Assembly: GCA_016865505.2 (NCBI GenBank)
Contig: AP025252.1
Span: forward strand, 2,852,001-2,916,000
Source: Bryobacterales bacterium F-183
GTDB lineage: Bacteria; Acidobacteriota; Terriglobia; Bryobacterales; Bryobacteraceae
Length of the DNA: 64,000 nucleotides
Direction of reading: 5' to 3'
The notes beneath the pieces are model-generated. The model worked only from the letters and a program-made list of their open reading frames with translations, was not told where the DNA came from and ran no database searches. The position numbers and the translations under genes are program-made. Of the stretch, positions 16,265 through 26,900 are shown in pieces. Positions within the stretch are counted from its first letter, which is position 1. Each line of letters starts with the position of its first letter.

Positions 16265-17686
16265 ATGTTGCACTTTCCGATTCTGCGAAAAGGCGAGCCG
16301 TACCGGAGCGTCGATGTCACCGTCACGCCGCACCACCGGACGAAGGAAAACTTTGTCGAGATCAGCCAGTCGAATGCCGGGCTGATCCGCCGTGACCTTC
16401 TCGACCAACGGTCGGCGAAACGTGCGCTGGACAAGTACAGCGTCGCGGAGTTGATGGAAATCTGCAAACGGGCTGGCGAAGAGTTTTTGCACGGAACGCT
16501 GCCGCTGGGCGACACGCAGCAGGCGCCCGAAGATTACGTGCAGCAGTTGTCCGCCACCACCGGCATGCCGTACGTGATGGTGCGTCGCAACATGCGCAAG
16601 GTGTACGGCGTGATGGTGGAGATGGCGGCCGTACTGCGTGGCTTGTCTCGCGGGCTGGATCTGAGCATCCTCGATCGGGGCTTTGGGTCGGTCGACGGGC
16701 AGGCTGTGAGTTACTTCCCGCGTACGGATTCGTTGGGGATCGTGCTGCCGAACAACTCGCCGGGCGTACACTCGCTGTGGATCCCGTCGTTCGCGTTGAA
16801 GGTGCCGCTGGTGTTGAAGCCGGGCTCGGCCGAGCCCTGGACCCCGTACCGCATCGTGCAGGCGTTGATTAAAGCGGGTGCGCCGAAGGAAGCGTTTAGC
16901 TTGTACCCCGCCGATCATGCGGGCGGCAGCGAGATCCTGCGGCGCTGCGGTCGCGGCATGGTGTTCGGCGACGTCGCGTCCACCAAGGTCTGGGCCAACG
17001 ATCCGCGGGTTGAGGTACACGGGCCGGGCTACAGCAAGCTGGTGTTCGGCGAGGACGAGGCGGATAACTGGGAGAAGTACCTGGACGTGATCGCCGCGTC
17101 GATTGTGGAGAACGGCGGAAGGTCCTGCGTGAATGCTTCCGGCGTGTGGACGCCGCGACATGGCAAGAAGATCGCGGAGGCGCTGGCGGCAAAGCTTGCG
17201 TCGATCCGGCCGCTGCCTGCCGACGATGAGAACGCGCAGATCTCGCCTTTTGCCGACGGCAATGTGGGACGTCGCATTTCGGCGATGGTAGACAACGACC
17301 TGAATGGCGAACCCGGCGCGATTGATGTATCGGCCCAGTTCCGCGGACCGGAGCGCGTTGCGGAACTCGACGGCTGTACGTACCTGCTGCCGACCATCGT
17401 GTCCTGCGGGCACGAGCATCCGATGGCAAATCGCGAGTTCCTGTTCCCGTTCGCGTCTGTCGTCGAGGCGCCGGAAGCGGCGATGCCGGAGGTGCTGGGT
17501 CCGACGCTGGTGGTAACGGCGATCACCAACAATCCGGAATTCCGCCAGCGGTTGCTCACGTCACCGCACGTGGGACGTCTGAACTTTGGCGCGATCCAGA
17601 CCAATGTCATCAGTTGGGATCAGCCGCACGAAGGCAACCTGTTCGACCACTTGTACGCGCGGCGGGCCTTCCAGATGGCAGGATAA
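16265..17686 (+). CDS. aldehyde dehydrogenase-superfamily protein
   Basis: A 473-residue protein of the aldehyde dehydrogenase superfamily. The NAD-binding region includes LPNNSPGVHSLWIPSFALK and VLKPGS, and the catalytic Cys is in ENGGRSCVNASGV (about residue 287). The usual ELGG catalytic-Glu block is not apparent. This fits acylating (CoA-dependent) aldehyde dehydrogenases or acyl-CoA reductases, which lack a general base, more than hydrolytic ones. There is no signal peptide. It is followed after 9 bp by a glycosyltransferase gene in what seems to be one transcript. Confidence 0.78.
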   Translation: MLHFPILRKGEPYRSVDVTVTPHHRTKENFVEISQSNAGLIRRDLLDQRSAKRALDKYSVAELMEICKRAGEEFLHGTLPLGDTQQAPEDYVQQLSATTGMPYVMVRRNMRKVYGVMVEMAAVLRGLSRGLDLSILDRGFGSVDGQAVSYFPRTDSLGIVLPNNSPGVHSLWIPSFALKVPLVLKPGSAEPWTPYRIVQALIKAGAPKEAFSLYPADHAGGSEILRRCGRGMVFGDVASTKVWANDPRVEVHGPGYSKLVFGEDEADNWEKYLDVIAASIVENGGRSCVNASGVWTPRHGKKIAEALAAKLASIRPLPADDENAQISPFADGNVGRRISAMVDNDLNGEPGAIDVSAQFRGPERVAELDGCTYLLPTIVSCGHEHPMANREFLFPFASVVEAPEAAMPEVLGPTLVVTAITNNPEFRQRLLTSPHVGRLNFGAIQTNVISWDQPHEGNLFDHLYARRAFQMAG

Positions 17687-17695
17687 GAAAGCAGC

Positions 17696-18970
17696 ATGCG
17701 AGTTTTGCAAATCACCGCCGGGGCCGCCAGCATGTACTGCGGCAGTTGCATTCGCGACAACAACCTGGCGCGTGAGATGCGTGCGTTGGGGCACGACGTC
17801 ACGCTTGTGCCGTTGTACACGCCAACGCTCACCGATGAAGAGAATGTCGCCGGAGAACGGGTGTTCTTCGGCGGCATTAGCATTTATCTCCAGCAAAAAT
17901 CCGGCCTGTTTCGCAAGCTTCCGCGGTTTGTCGACAAGCTGTGGGATTCGCCAACCGTGATCCGCGCGGCCACGAGCCGTTCGATTCAGACCTCCCCAAA
18001 AGATCTTGGCGACTTGACGGTTTCGACCCTGGAGGGTCGCGAGGGCGTTCTGCGTAAAGAGTTCAACAAGCTTTTGGAGTGGGTAGAAAGCGAACCGCGG
18101 CCCGACCTGATCGTGCTGCCGTACACGCTGCTGATCTCGCTCGCCAAGCCGTTGCGGGACGCGTTGCAGCGCCCGGTAGTGTGTTCGCTGCAAGGCGAGG
18201 ACCTGTTTTTTGAAGGCCTGCAGGAACCTTGGCGTACGCGGTGTCTGAACCTGGTGCGGTCAAAGATCGGCGATGTCGATCTGTTCCTGCCAGTGAGCGA
18301 GTTCTATGAGCGGCTCATGGCGTCGTACCTTGACATCCCAAGGTCCAAGATGGAAGTGCTGCCGTTGGGTATTTCGTTCGACGGGTATGAGCCGGTAGAG
18401 AAGCCGCTTGTGAGTCCGCTGCGCATCGGGTACTTTGCGCGGATCGCTCCTGAAAAGGGCCTGCATGTACTGGCGGAGGCATTCCAGTTGGTGCAGCGCG
18501 AGTTGCCGGATGCTGTTCTTGAAGTGGCTGGCTATCTCGACAATAAAGCGTACTTGGCGACCTGCCAGAGGATCGCGCCGTTTGTCTATCACGGCACCGT
18601 GGATCGTGAGGCCAAGCAGCGATTCCTGGCTCGTATGGACGTACTGTCGGTGCCGAGTCCGTATGCAGATCCTAAGGGTACGTACTTGTTGGAAGCGATG
18701 GCTGCGGGTACGCCGTTTGTGCAGCCGAATCACGGCGCGTTTCCAGAGATCGCACGCAAAACCGGTGGCGGCGTACTGGTGTCTGCTGCCGAGCCGGAGC
18801 CGATTGCGGAAGAGTTGATTGCGCTGGGACGGAACCGTGGACGCCTGCGCGAGCTAGCAGCAAGGGGATTGGCAGGAGTGCATCGCGAGTACGGTTTGCG
18901 GGCTTCCGCGGAGCGCGCTGTGGGCGTGTACGAACGTGTTGCTGGTTTGGCAAAGGTGGCGTCTGCATGA
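17696..18970 (+). CDS. GT4-type glycosyltransferase
   Basis: A 424-residue GT-B fold glycosyltransferase. It has an N-terminal Rossmann region (RVLQITAGAASMYCGSC), a linker, and the donor-binding half starting at RIGYFARIAPEKGLHVLAEA. The EX7E motif region reads DPKGTYLLEAMAAG, so the first Glu of the motif is replaced by Lys. Glu in LLEAM is kept. The acceptor is unknown. Its stop overlaps the next start (ATGA). It lies between an aldehyde dehydrogenase and a secreted propeller protein, so a cell-surface role is possible but unproven. Confidence 0.85.
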   Translation: MRVLQITAGAASMYCGSCIRDNNLAREMRALGHDVTLVPLYTPTLTDEENVAGERVFFGGISIYLQQKSGLFRKLPRFVDKLWDSPTVIRAATSRSIQTSPKDLGDLTVSTLEGREGVLRKEFNKLLEWVESEPRPDLIVLPYTLLISLAKPLRDALQRPVVCSLQGEDLFFEGLQEPWRTRCLNLVRSKIGDVDLFLPVSEFYERLMASYLDIPRSKMEVLPLGISFDGYEPVEKPLVSPLRIGYFARIAPEKGLHVLAEAFQLVQRELPDAVLEVAGYLDNKAYLATCQRIAPFVYHGTVDREAKQRFLARMDVLSVPSPYADPKGTYLLEAMAAGTPFVQPNHGAFPEIARKTGGGVLVSAAEPEPIAEELIALGRNRGRLRELAARGLAGVHREYGLRASAERAVGVYERVAGLAKVASA

Positions 18971-20157
18971 GCCTACTGTTGCTGCTGGCGACGATGGTTG
19001 CTGCGGACGAATGGCCGCAGTGGCGCGGTCCCAATCGCGATGGTGTGGTTCCCGCGGCGGCAGCGCCGGCGTCCTGGCCTCGCGACCTCAAGTTGAAGTG
19101 GAAGGTGCCGGCGGGGTCCGGCTACGCGTCCCCTGTGGTGTCGCAAGGTGCAGCGTTTGTGTTCGCACGAAATGGCGACAACGAGAGCGTAACGCGAGTG
19201 GATCTGGCATCGGGCAAGGCGCAATGGAGCATGTCCTACGCTGCGCCGTTTCAGAAGAATTCGTACGCCAATGACATGAGCAAAGGGCCGTTTGCGACGC
19301 CTCTGGTGCGCGACGGGCGTGTGTTCACGTTCGGCGTTACGGCGATCCTTTCGGCGTGGGATGCCGCGACCGGCAAGCTGATTTGGCGCAAGGATCATTC
19401 AAAGACTGTCGATACGTCGAAGCTGTTTACGGGCTCGGCGGCGTCACCGGTCTACGAGGCGGGGTCGGTGATTGTCACGACGGGTGATGATCGGGGCAGT
19501 GTGATGCGCGCATTCGATCCGGCATCCGGCCGCGAGAAGTGGGCGCTGCCATTGCAGGCGGGTCCTGGGTACGCATCGCCAGTGGTGGTGGATGGAACGC
19601 TGGTGACGATGACCTCGCAGTCCCTGATCGCGGTGGCATCCGCAACCGGTAAGTTGCTTTGGACCTTGCCTTGGAAAGATGAGTGGCTTGAAAACATCGT
19701 CACTCCGGTACGTGCGGGCGACTTGCTGGTGTTTTCCGGTGTGCGTCGAGGCACGGTGGCTTACAGGCTGAATGGCGGTGTGGCACCGGTGCAGGCTTGG
19801 ACCAACGCCGACGCTGCGTTTTACATGAGCACGCCGGTGTACGACGGCAAGTATCTGTACGGACTCGGGTCCAAGCGCAAAGGGCAGTACCTGTGTCTCG
19901 ATGCGCAGACAGGCAAGACGGTGTGGTCCACCACCGGGCGCGAGGCGACGCAAGCCGCTGTACTGCAGGCGGGCGGTTATATTGTGTGGATGACCAATGA
20001 GGGCGATCTGGTTGTCTCACGAAAGAATCCAAAAATGTTTGAACAAGTGGCGCGCTACACAGTGGCCGATAGCGGCGTGTGGACGCAGCCTGTGTTGCTA
20101 GGGCGTACGGTGCTAGTGAAGAGCGACAACGCGCTGAGCTTGTGGAGCCTTGATTAG
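18967..20157 (+). CDS. exported PQQ-like (quinoprotein) beta-propeller protein
   Basis: A 396-residue protein with an N-terminal signal (SLLLLLATMVAA). The rest is made of PQQ-like repeats, each with an A-x-D-x-x-[TS]-G-K-x-x-W pattern. Examples are VDLASGKAQWSM, WDAATGKLIWRKD, FDPASGREKWAL and LDAQTGKTVWST. The opening WPQWRGPNRDGV is a common start of such secreted propellers. No catalytic Asp or heme motif was seen, so it may be structural or ligand-binding rather than an alcohol dehydrogenase. It overlaps by 4 nt with the glycosyltransferase and 1 nt with the ABC ATPase. Confidence 0.87.
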   Translation: MSLLLLLATMVAADEWPQWRGPNRDGVVPAAAAPASWPRDLKLKWKVPAGSGYASPVVSQGAAFVFARNGDNESVTRVDLASGKAQWSMSYAAPFQKNSYANDMSKGPFATPLVRDGRVFTFGVTAILSAWDAATGKLIWRKDHSKTVDTSKLFTGSAASPVYEAGSVIVTTGDDRGSVMRAFDPASGREKWALPLQAGPGYASPVVVDGTLVTMTSQSLIAVASATGKLLWTLPWKDEWLENIVTPVRAGDLLVFSGVRRGTVAYRLNGGVAPVQAWTNADAAFYMSTPVYDGKYLYGLGSKRKGQYLCLDAQTGKTVWSTTGREATQAAVLQAGGYIVWMTNEGDLVVSRKNPKMFEQVARYTVADSGVWTQPVLLGRTVLVKSDNALSLWSLD

Positions 20158-20828
20158 TGCTGCAACTGAAGCGTGTCAATAAGGATTATGCGACGCCGCA
20201 AGGTCCGCTGCCGATTCTGCGCGACGTCGATCTCGAGTTGGCGCGAGGCTCAGCAGTCGCAGTGACAGGTCCATCCGGAAGCGGTAAGAGTACGCTGCTG
20301 TACGTGACCGGCGCGTTGGATCCACCGACAAGCGGCGAGGTCACGTTGGACGGCAAGAATCCCTATTTGTTGGGCGATTCCGAGCTTTCGGCGTACCGTA
20401 ACCGGTCTGTTGGTTTTGTGTTTCAGGACCACTTGCTGCTGCCGCAGTGTACGGCGCTCGAGAACGTGTTGGTTCCGGCATTGGCGGGCAATCGCACAAC
20501 GGACGCTGCCACGGAGGCGCGCGCCAAGGCGCTGCTGGATCGTGTTGGATTGGGGTCGCGACTGAATCACAAACCCGGCGCGCTATCCGGCGGCGAACGC
20601 CAACGCTGTGCCATCGCGCGGGCATTGCTGCTTGAGCCAGTGCTGCTGTTGTGCGACGAGCCGACCGGCAATTTGGACCATACTTCTGCGGGTAATGTCG
20701 CGGACTTGTTGTTTGAGTTGCACGCGGAACAGAAGACAATCCTCATCACGGTGACGCATAGCGAGGAGTTGGCGTCGCGCTTTCCGGTACGCTACCGGCT
20801 GAACGAACAGAGACTTTCCGCACTATGA
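20157..20828 (+). CDS. ABC transporter ATP-binding protein (LolD/MacB type)
   Basis: A 223-residue ATPase starting at GTG 20157, one base inside the previous stop. Walker A is GPSGSGKST, the signature is LSGGERQR, and Walker B is LLLCDEPTGNLD. The D-loop and H-loop (VTHSEE) are present. The Q-loop region VGFVFQDHLLLPQ matches the MacB/LolD/FtsE subgroup. It should power the large FtsX-type permease encoded by the next gene, with a 4-nt overlap. Confidence 0.95.
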   Translation: MLQLKRVNKDYATPQGPLPILRDVDLELARGSAVAVTGPSGSGKSTLLYVTGALDPPTSGEVTLDGKNPYLLGDSELSAYRNRSVGFVFQDHLLLPQCTALENVLVPALAGNRTTDAATEARAKALLDRVGLGSRLNHKPGALSGGERQRCAIARALLLEPVLLLCDEPTGNLDHTSAGNVADLLFELHAEQKTILITVTHSEELASRFPVRYRLNEQRLSAL

Positions 20829-23800
20829 CCCGGCGCAGTTTTGCCAGAAGCGGAGCGCTGTACCATCTGCGTACCAACCTCGCCGTACTGGCCGGGGTAG
20901 CGGCGGCTGTGGCTGTCCTTACGGGTGCTCTCATCACCGGCGATTCGGTGCGTTCGAGCTTGCGCCGGCTGGTGCTTGATCGGTTGGGCAAGACCGCGCA
21001 GGTGCTCACTGGGCCGGTATTCTTTCGCGATGAGCTGTCGCGAGACATGCGGGGTACGCCGCTGATTGCGCTGGAGGGCCTGGCATCGAAGCAGGGCGGG
21101 GAACGCGCGGGTGGCGTGTTCATCTACGGGATCGACGAACGGTTCTGGGGCTTTCACTCGAAAGCCGCACCGCAGTTTGCCAATGGCGAAACGATGCTGA
21201 GTCCGGGCTTGGCGCGTGAGTTGAATGCGCAGCCGGGTGACACCGTGCTGTTGCGTTTGGAAAAGCCGTCGGCGATTCCGCGCGAGAGCCTGCATGGACG
21301 CAAGGAAGATACCGGGCGTAGTGTGCGTTTGCGCGTCGCTGGTGTGCTGCCTCGCGAGGCTATGGGCGAGTTCGCACTGCGCCCTTCGCAAGGTGAGGTG
21401 AAAGCAGCGTTTGTCCATCTGCGGCGCCTGCAGCGCGATCTCGATCAAGAGGGCGAGGTCAACACGTTGCTGTTTGGCAACGACGCGAAGCCGGACCTGC
21501 AAAAGGTCACTCTGGCGGACATGGGCATCCAGGTGGCCGAGCAAGGCGAACTGGCGCAGATCACCACCGATAGCGCCGTGATCAGCGATTCGCTTGAAGC
21601 CGCTGTTGGTGCGGATGTCAAACAGCGCTTTCTCACTTACCTGGTGAATACGATTGCGACGGCCGATGGTCGCGCTGTGCCGTACTCATTGGCCACCGGC
21701 GTCTCGCGCGACTTTTTGGATGTACCCGCAGGGAGTGTTGTCATCAACGATTGGACGGCGAAGCAGCTGGGTGCGCAAGCAGGTTCTAAGGTGCGGCTTG
21801 AGTACTACGTCTGGGATCCGTCTGGCGCGCTGTTGACGCGTACCGCAGAGTTCGCGGTGTCGCGCGTGATTCCCACCAAGGACGATCGCACACTCGCACC
21901 GACATACCCCGGCATCACGGAGGCCACGACATTGGGCGATTGGGATCCGCCGTTTCCGATGGATCTCAAAAAGGTGCGGCCAGTGGATGAAGAGTACTGG
22001 AAGCAGTACCGGACCACGCCCAAGCTATTTCTTGCGATAGAGGACGCGCGCAAGCTGTGGGGTTCACGGTTTGGCCATTCGACCTCATTGCGTGTTTCGC
22101 AAAGTGCCGTCGCTGGGTTAAGGGCTCGTATTGCGCCGTCGCAAGTCGGGATGTTGCTGGTGGATGTCCGCGACGCGGGCGTGTCGGCTTCGAAGGGCTC
22201 CACGGACTTTGGCGAGTACTTTCTGTACTTCAGCTTTTTCCTGGTGGTGTCCGCATTGATGCTGGCGTCGGTCTTCTTCCAACTCAACGTGGACCAGCGG
22301 TTGCGCGAGGTCGGATTGCTGCGTGCGTTAGGGTTCTCTTCGGTCACCATCCAGCGGCACTTTCTGCGTGAGGGTTTGCCGCTGGCCGCCTGGGGCTCCC
22401 TGCTCGGAGTGGTGCTCGGCGTCGGCTACGCGGCCTTCATTCTGTACGGCCTCCGTACCTGGTGGCGCGGCGCCGTGGGGACTTCGGAACTCACCTTGCA
22501 CATACATTCTTCCGCGATCACCGGTGGCTTCTTTATGGGGCTGTTCACGAGTGTTGCGACCATCGCGCTGTGCGTACGAGGGCTGCGGAAGTTGTCGCCA
22601 AGATCGCTGTTGGCGGGTGTTCGAGAGACGGAATCGAGTTTGCGAGTCCCGGCGCGTTGGCCGATTGCTGTGTTTGCAGTGCTTGGCGTGAGTCTCACGA
22701 TCGCAGGCTTTTTGCATGTGATCCCAGCCGCTGGTGCATTCTTTGGCGCCGGGCTGTTCACCTTGATTGCCGGTGTACTTTGGGTGCGGTTACGGCTGCG
22801 TACGTCGGCTGGCAGCGCGATCCAAAGTCTGTCCACGCTGGGGTTCCGCAACGCGTCCTGGAAGCCTTCGCGTAGCTCGGTTTGCGTGACACTGATTGCG
22901 GTGGCCGTGTTTCTGCTCGTGTCGCTCGAAGCGTTCCGGCAACAGCACACGTCTGCGCCATCGCGCTATTCGATGGTGGCCGAGTCGCAACTCCCCATCG
23001 TGTACGACCTGAACGTCGCGGCCAATCGTGAGGCCATCGGACTTCGTACCAATGAGGTTCGCTTCTTTCCGTTTCGACTGAAGCCCGGCGATGATGCGAG
23101 CTGTCTCAATCTTTACGAGCCCCGCAATCCGCGTGTGATTGGGGCTGGTGCTGCGTTTTTAGCAGAGGAGCCCTGGAAGCTGCTGCAGCAGACTCTGCCG
23201 GATGGGGTGGCACCTGCGATCGCCGATGCGAACTCCATGCAGTACGTCCTGCATAAGAAGGTCGGCGACATTCTTACGTTGCCCGATGGCGCAAAGCTGC
23301 AGTTTGTGGGGTCTGTGAGTGGGTCTGTCCTGCAAGGTGAGATCGTGATCGCCGAGAGGGACTTTATTCGCCTGTTCCCGCAAGAGCAGGGGTACCGCTT
23401 CTTTTTGATGCAGGGTCCGGAATCGAACGTCGCGCCGTTGGAAGAACAGCTTTCGGACTTCGGCTTTGACGCGACCACCGTCGAGCAAAAACTGGCGGCG
23501 TATCATCAGGTGGAAAACACGTACCTTTCCACTTTCCAGGCCCTGGGCGCGCTCGGCTTGTTGCTGGGCATCGTCGGCTTATCCGCAGTGCTGATGCGCA
23601 ATGTCTTTGAGCGCCGCAAGGAGATGGCGCTGCTGCGCGCCGTCGGTATGCAGGGCGGCGACCTGTCGCGCCTGGTGCTCGCGGAGAACGCGGTTCTGGT
23701 TGCTATCGGTGTCGCGCTCGGGCTTGCCAGTGCACTGCTCGCGGTGCTGCCTGCGGTGCTGGAACGAGGCGTAGCGGGCCTGCCGGTTTTCGCTATCTTG

Positions 23801-23905
23801 ATTTTGATTGGCGCGGTTGGAGCCGCCAGTTTGCTGGCTTCCACTGCTGCCATCCGTTTTGTGCGGCGCCTGCCACTGTTGCAGGCGTTGAGGTCTGACT
23901 CATGA
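20825..23905 (+). CDS. large FtsX/MacB-type ABC permease
   Basis: A 1026-residue permease. It has one N-terminal TM (about residues 19-36, LAVLAGVAAAVAVLTGAL) and a large periplasmic domain. A first FtsX domain has TM segments around residues 465-600 (for example FLYFSFFLVVSALMLASVFF). There is a middle pair near 620-660, a second periplasmic domain, and a C-terminal FtsX domain around residues 900-1015 (LGLLLGIVGLSAVLMRNVF). This is the double-FtsX layout of MacB/LolCE-like mechanotransmission or export systems. No MacA adaptor gene is adjacent. Flanking secreted propellers may be its cargo or partners (inference). Confidence 0.92.
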   Translation: MTRRSFARSGALYHLRTNLAVLAGVAAAVAVLTGALITGDSVRSSLRRLVLDRLGKTAQVLTGPVFFRDELSRDMRGTPLIALEGLASKQGGERAGGVFIYGIDERFWGFHSKAAPQFANGETMLSPGLARELNAQPGDTVLLRLEKPSAIPRESLHGRKEDTGRSVRLRVAGVLPREAMGEFALRPSQGEVKAAFVHLRRLQRDLDQEGEVNTLLFGNDAKPDLQKVTLADMGIQVAEQGELAQITTDSAVISDSLEAAVGADVKQRFLTYLVNTIATADGRAVPYSLATGVSRDFLDVPAGSVVINDWTAKQLGAQAGSKVRLEYYVWDPSGALLTRTAEFAVSRVIPTKDDRTLAPTYPGITEATTLGDWDPPFPMDLKKVRPVDEEYWKQYRTTPKLFLAIEDARKLWGSRFGHSTSLRVSQSAVAGLRARIAPSQVGMLLVDVRDAGVSASKGSTDFGEYFLYFSFFLVVSALMLASVFFQLNVDQRLREVGLLRALGFSSVTIQRHFLREGLPLAAWGSLLGVVLGVGYAAFILYGLRTWWRGAVGTSELTLHIHSSAITGGFFMGLFTSVATIALCVRGLRKLSPRSLLAGVRETESSLRVPARWPIAVFAVLGVSLTIAGFLHVIPAAGAFFGAGLFTLIAGVLWVRLRLRTSAGSAIQSLSTLGFRNASWKPSRSSVCVTLIAVAVFLLVSLEAFRQQHTSAPSRYSMVAESQLPIVYDLNVAANREAIGLRTNEVRFFPFRLKPGDDASCLNLYEPRNPRVIGAGAAFLAEEPWKLLQQTLPDGVAPAIADANSMQYVLHKKVGDILTLPDGAKLQFVGSVSGSVLQGEIVIAERDFIRLFPQEQGYRFFLMQGPESNVAPLEEQLSDFGFDATTVEQKLAAYHQVENTYLSTFQALGALGLLLGIVGLSAVLMRNVFERRKEMALLRAVGMQGGDLSRLVLAENAVLVAIGVALGLASALLAVLPAVLERGVAGLPVFAILILIGAVGAASLLASTAAIRFVRRLPLLQALRSDS

Positions 23906-26900
23906 CAAAGTACTTCCTGTTTGCGGTCCAAGTGACGCTGATCGCGCAGACCCCTGCGTTTCATAGCAAAGTCGCCGTGTTCGATGTCGCGACGCGACAA
24001 TCGCGCGTGATCTACCAACAAGACGGCATTGTGGAAGCGCCCAACTGGTCGCGCGACGGAAAGTTTCTGCTCGTCAACAAAGACGGCGGCCTGTTCCGCC
24101 TCACCTTGGACGGCAAGACGCAACGGATCGCGCTTGATGAGAAGTACCGGTGCAACAACGATCATGACTTTTCGCCGGATGGCAGGCTGATCGCGTTCTC
24201 TGCGTCCACGCCGGACGTCCGGCAGTCCCGCGTGTTTGTGTCGAACGCCGATGGCAGTAACGTACGTCTGTTGACCGCGGAATCGCCGAGCTATTTTCAC
24301 GGATGGTCGCCGGATGGTAAGTGGCTGGCCTTTGTTGGAAAGCGCAACGACAAGTTCGAACTCTTTCGCGTGAGTGTGAACGGCGGCGCCGAGCAACGGC
24401 TGACGGCGGAAGGCGGGTACGACGACGGACCGGAGTACTCGCGCGATGGGAAGTGGATTTACTTCAACTCCAATCGTGGAGGCAAGGGCTGGAACATCTG
24501 GCGGATTCCCGCCGAGGGTGGCGCAGGCAAGGCCGAGCAGGTAACCAACGATGCGCTGGAAGACTGGTTCCCGCACTTTTCGCCCGATGGCCGTTCGTTG
24601 TTGTTCCTTTCCTTTCCTGCGGGGACGGAAGGGCACAACGGCCGCATGCGGGGGATGAAGTTACGCATGATGCCGGCCGCTGGTGGTCCCATTCGCGAAC
24701 TCGCGACGTTCCCCGGCGGGCAGGGTACGATCAACGTCAACTCGTGGTCGCCCGATTCGAAGCAGTTTGCCTATGTGATGTACGAGTCGCTGACGGAGGC
24801 GCTTTGGGAACATCGGAACCTGGGCAAGGCCTTTTACGAGAATCCGGCGACGCAGGTGCAGGCGATTGGCGAGTTTGAGAAGGCGTTGGCTTTAGCGCCT
24901 ACGTCGAAGCGCGAGAAGCTGAACTACGGGTTGGCGCTGCTGCGCGGCGGCAAGACCAAAGAAGGCGTTGCGCAGTTGGAAAAGGTGCAAAAAGAGAGTC
25001 CTGAACTGCCGCATACGTGGTTCAACCTGGGCATCACGTACAAGAAGGAAGGGGATTTTGCCCGCGCCCAGCAGCAGTTTGAGCAACTGGTAAAGATCGC
25101 GCCGCAAGAGCCTGTCGCGCACTACAATCTGGGTGCGTTGTACCGGCAGGAAAACCGGCTACCGGAAGCCAAAGCTGCCTTCCACAAGGCCATCGCGTTG
25201 AACGGCAACATCGCGGCGCCGCACTTTCAACTGTTCAACGTACATCGCGCACTGGGTGAGACCGACGACATGAAGCGCGAACTCGCGCTGTTCCAATCCA
25301 TCAAAAAGGCCAATGAAGGCGCGGCTGTGGGTGAGGATATGGAATGGTGCGACTACGCGGAGATCTGGGATCCGATTGATGCGGCTCCGGAAGCGTTGGC
25401 ACCTGCGTCGTACTCAAAGTTCCCGCTCACGCAACCCGCGACATTTGCGGTTCGCGCCGGTGGTGACGATGTTGTGGTGTATTCCGAGAAGTCTGCTGCC
25501 GTGTACCGTGCGGGTAGGCTGTTGAATCCCCTGGCAGGCGTGTCGGGCATACGGCACGTTGCGGTGGGCGACCCCGACAACAACGGCGTGATGGACTACG
25601 CCGTGGTCACGGGCAAAGATGTGATCCTGTATCCGGCGAAGAAACTTCTGATGGCCGGCGATTTCTCTGCTGCGCTGTGGCTGGATTACGACCACGATTA
25701 CGACCTGGATCTGCTGTTGTTTGGCGCGGAGCCGAAGCTACTGCGCAATCAAGGTACAGCTGGCTTTGTGGATCGTACAGCAGATTTTCCGTTTGTTGGC
25801 GGGCACGTGCAGTCTGTATTTCTGGTTCGCATGCAGCCGGATAGCAAGGCGTACGACGTGGTGGCGAGCTATGAAGACGGTCCGGCGATTCTCTATCAGG
25901 ACAAGCTTGCAGGTAAGTACACCAAGCAGGCGTTGGGCAAGCTGCCCATCATTCTCGAGGTCGCTGATGTCGACCGTGATTCGTACCTCGACCTTGTGAC
26001 TGAGGACGGCGTTTATCGCAACAAGAATGCGAAGACGTTTGAGAAGATCAGCGCCAAGTTTGCACGCGATGTCTATGTGGACGGACAGACGCTGTTTGTG
26101 CGCAAACCTGCGGTGAACTGGATGCGCGTTTCGCTCACGGGTGTCAAGAATCTGAAGTTGTCGCAAGGTGCTGAGGTGGAGGTCAAGGCAGGGCCGCATT
26201 ACCAGAAGCAGGTCTACAACGGATCGCCGCTGTTGTTCGATCTTGGATCGCACAAACAGGCTGAGGCGGTACGCATCAGTTGGGCCAATGGCCTGATCCA
26301 AAACGAAACGAATCAAGCAGCCGGCAAGTCGTATGTGTACCAGGAGGCGCAGCGGCTGTCTGGTTCCTGTCCGATGATCTGGACGTGGAACGGTGAGGAG
26401 TTTGAGTACATCACGGATGTGTTGGGTGTGGCGCCATTGGGTGCGGCAAGTGGCGACGGAACGTATTTCCCCGTCGATCACGACGAGTTCATCTGGATTC
26501 CTGGAAAGTCACTGAAGGCCAATAAAGACGGGCAGTACGAGATTCGCATTACCGAGGAACTGTCCGAAGTGGCGTATCTGGATCAACTGCGGTTGGAAGC
26601 GGTAGATTATCCGGCAACGCAGGAAGTTTACACGAACGAGAAGTGGAAGGCCGCGCCGTTTCCGGAAGACAAGCTGTACGCGACCTCAAAGCGCGTCAAC
26701 CCGATCTGGAAGAGCAAGCCCGGCTTCAAGCGTACGATCGGCGGCGCTGCGGAGATGCACACGTTTGAGGTCCGCTTTGCAAAGCCGATGCGCGATCCGC
26801 TGCTGGTGCTGCATGGTTGGGTGGATTGGGCCGATGGCTCAACGTTCCGCAACGCTGCGCAGCAAAGCACGCAGGGTTTGATTTCGCCGTACCTGCAGGT

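Noticed and set aside
16214-17419. 401-codon minus-strand frame opposite the aldehyde dehydrogenase
   Set aside because: His/Arg-rich composition typical of an antisense shadow; the plus strand has clear family motifs.
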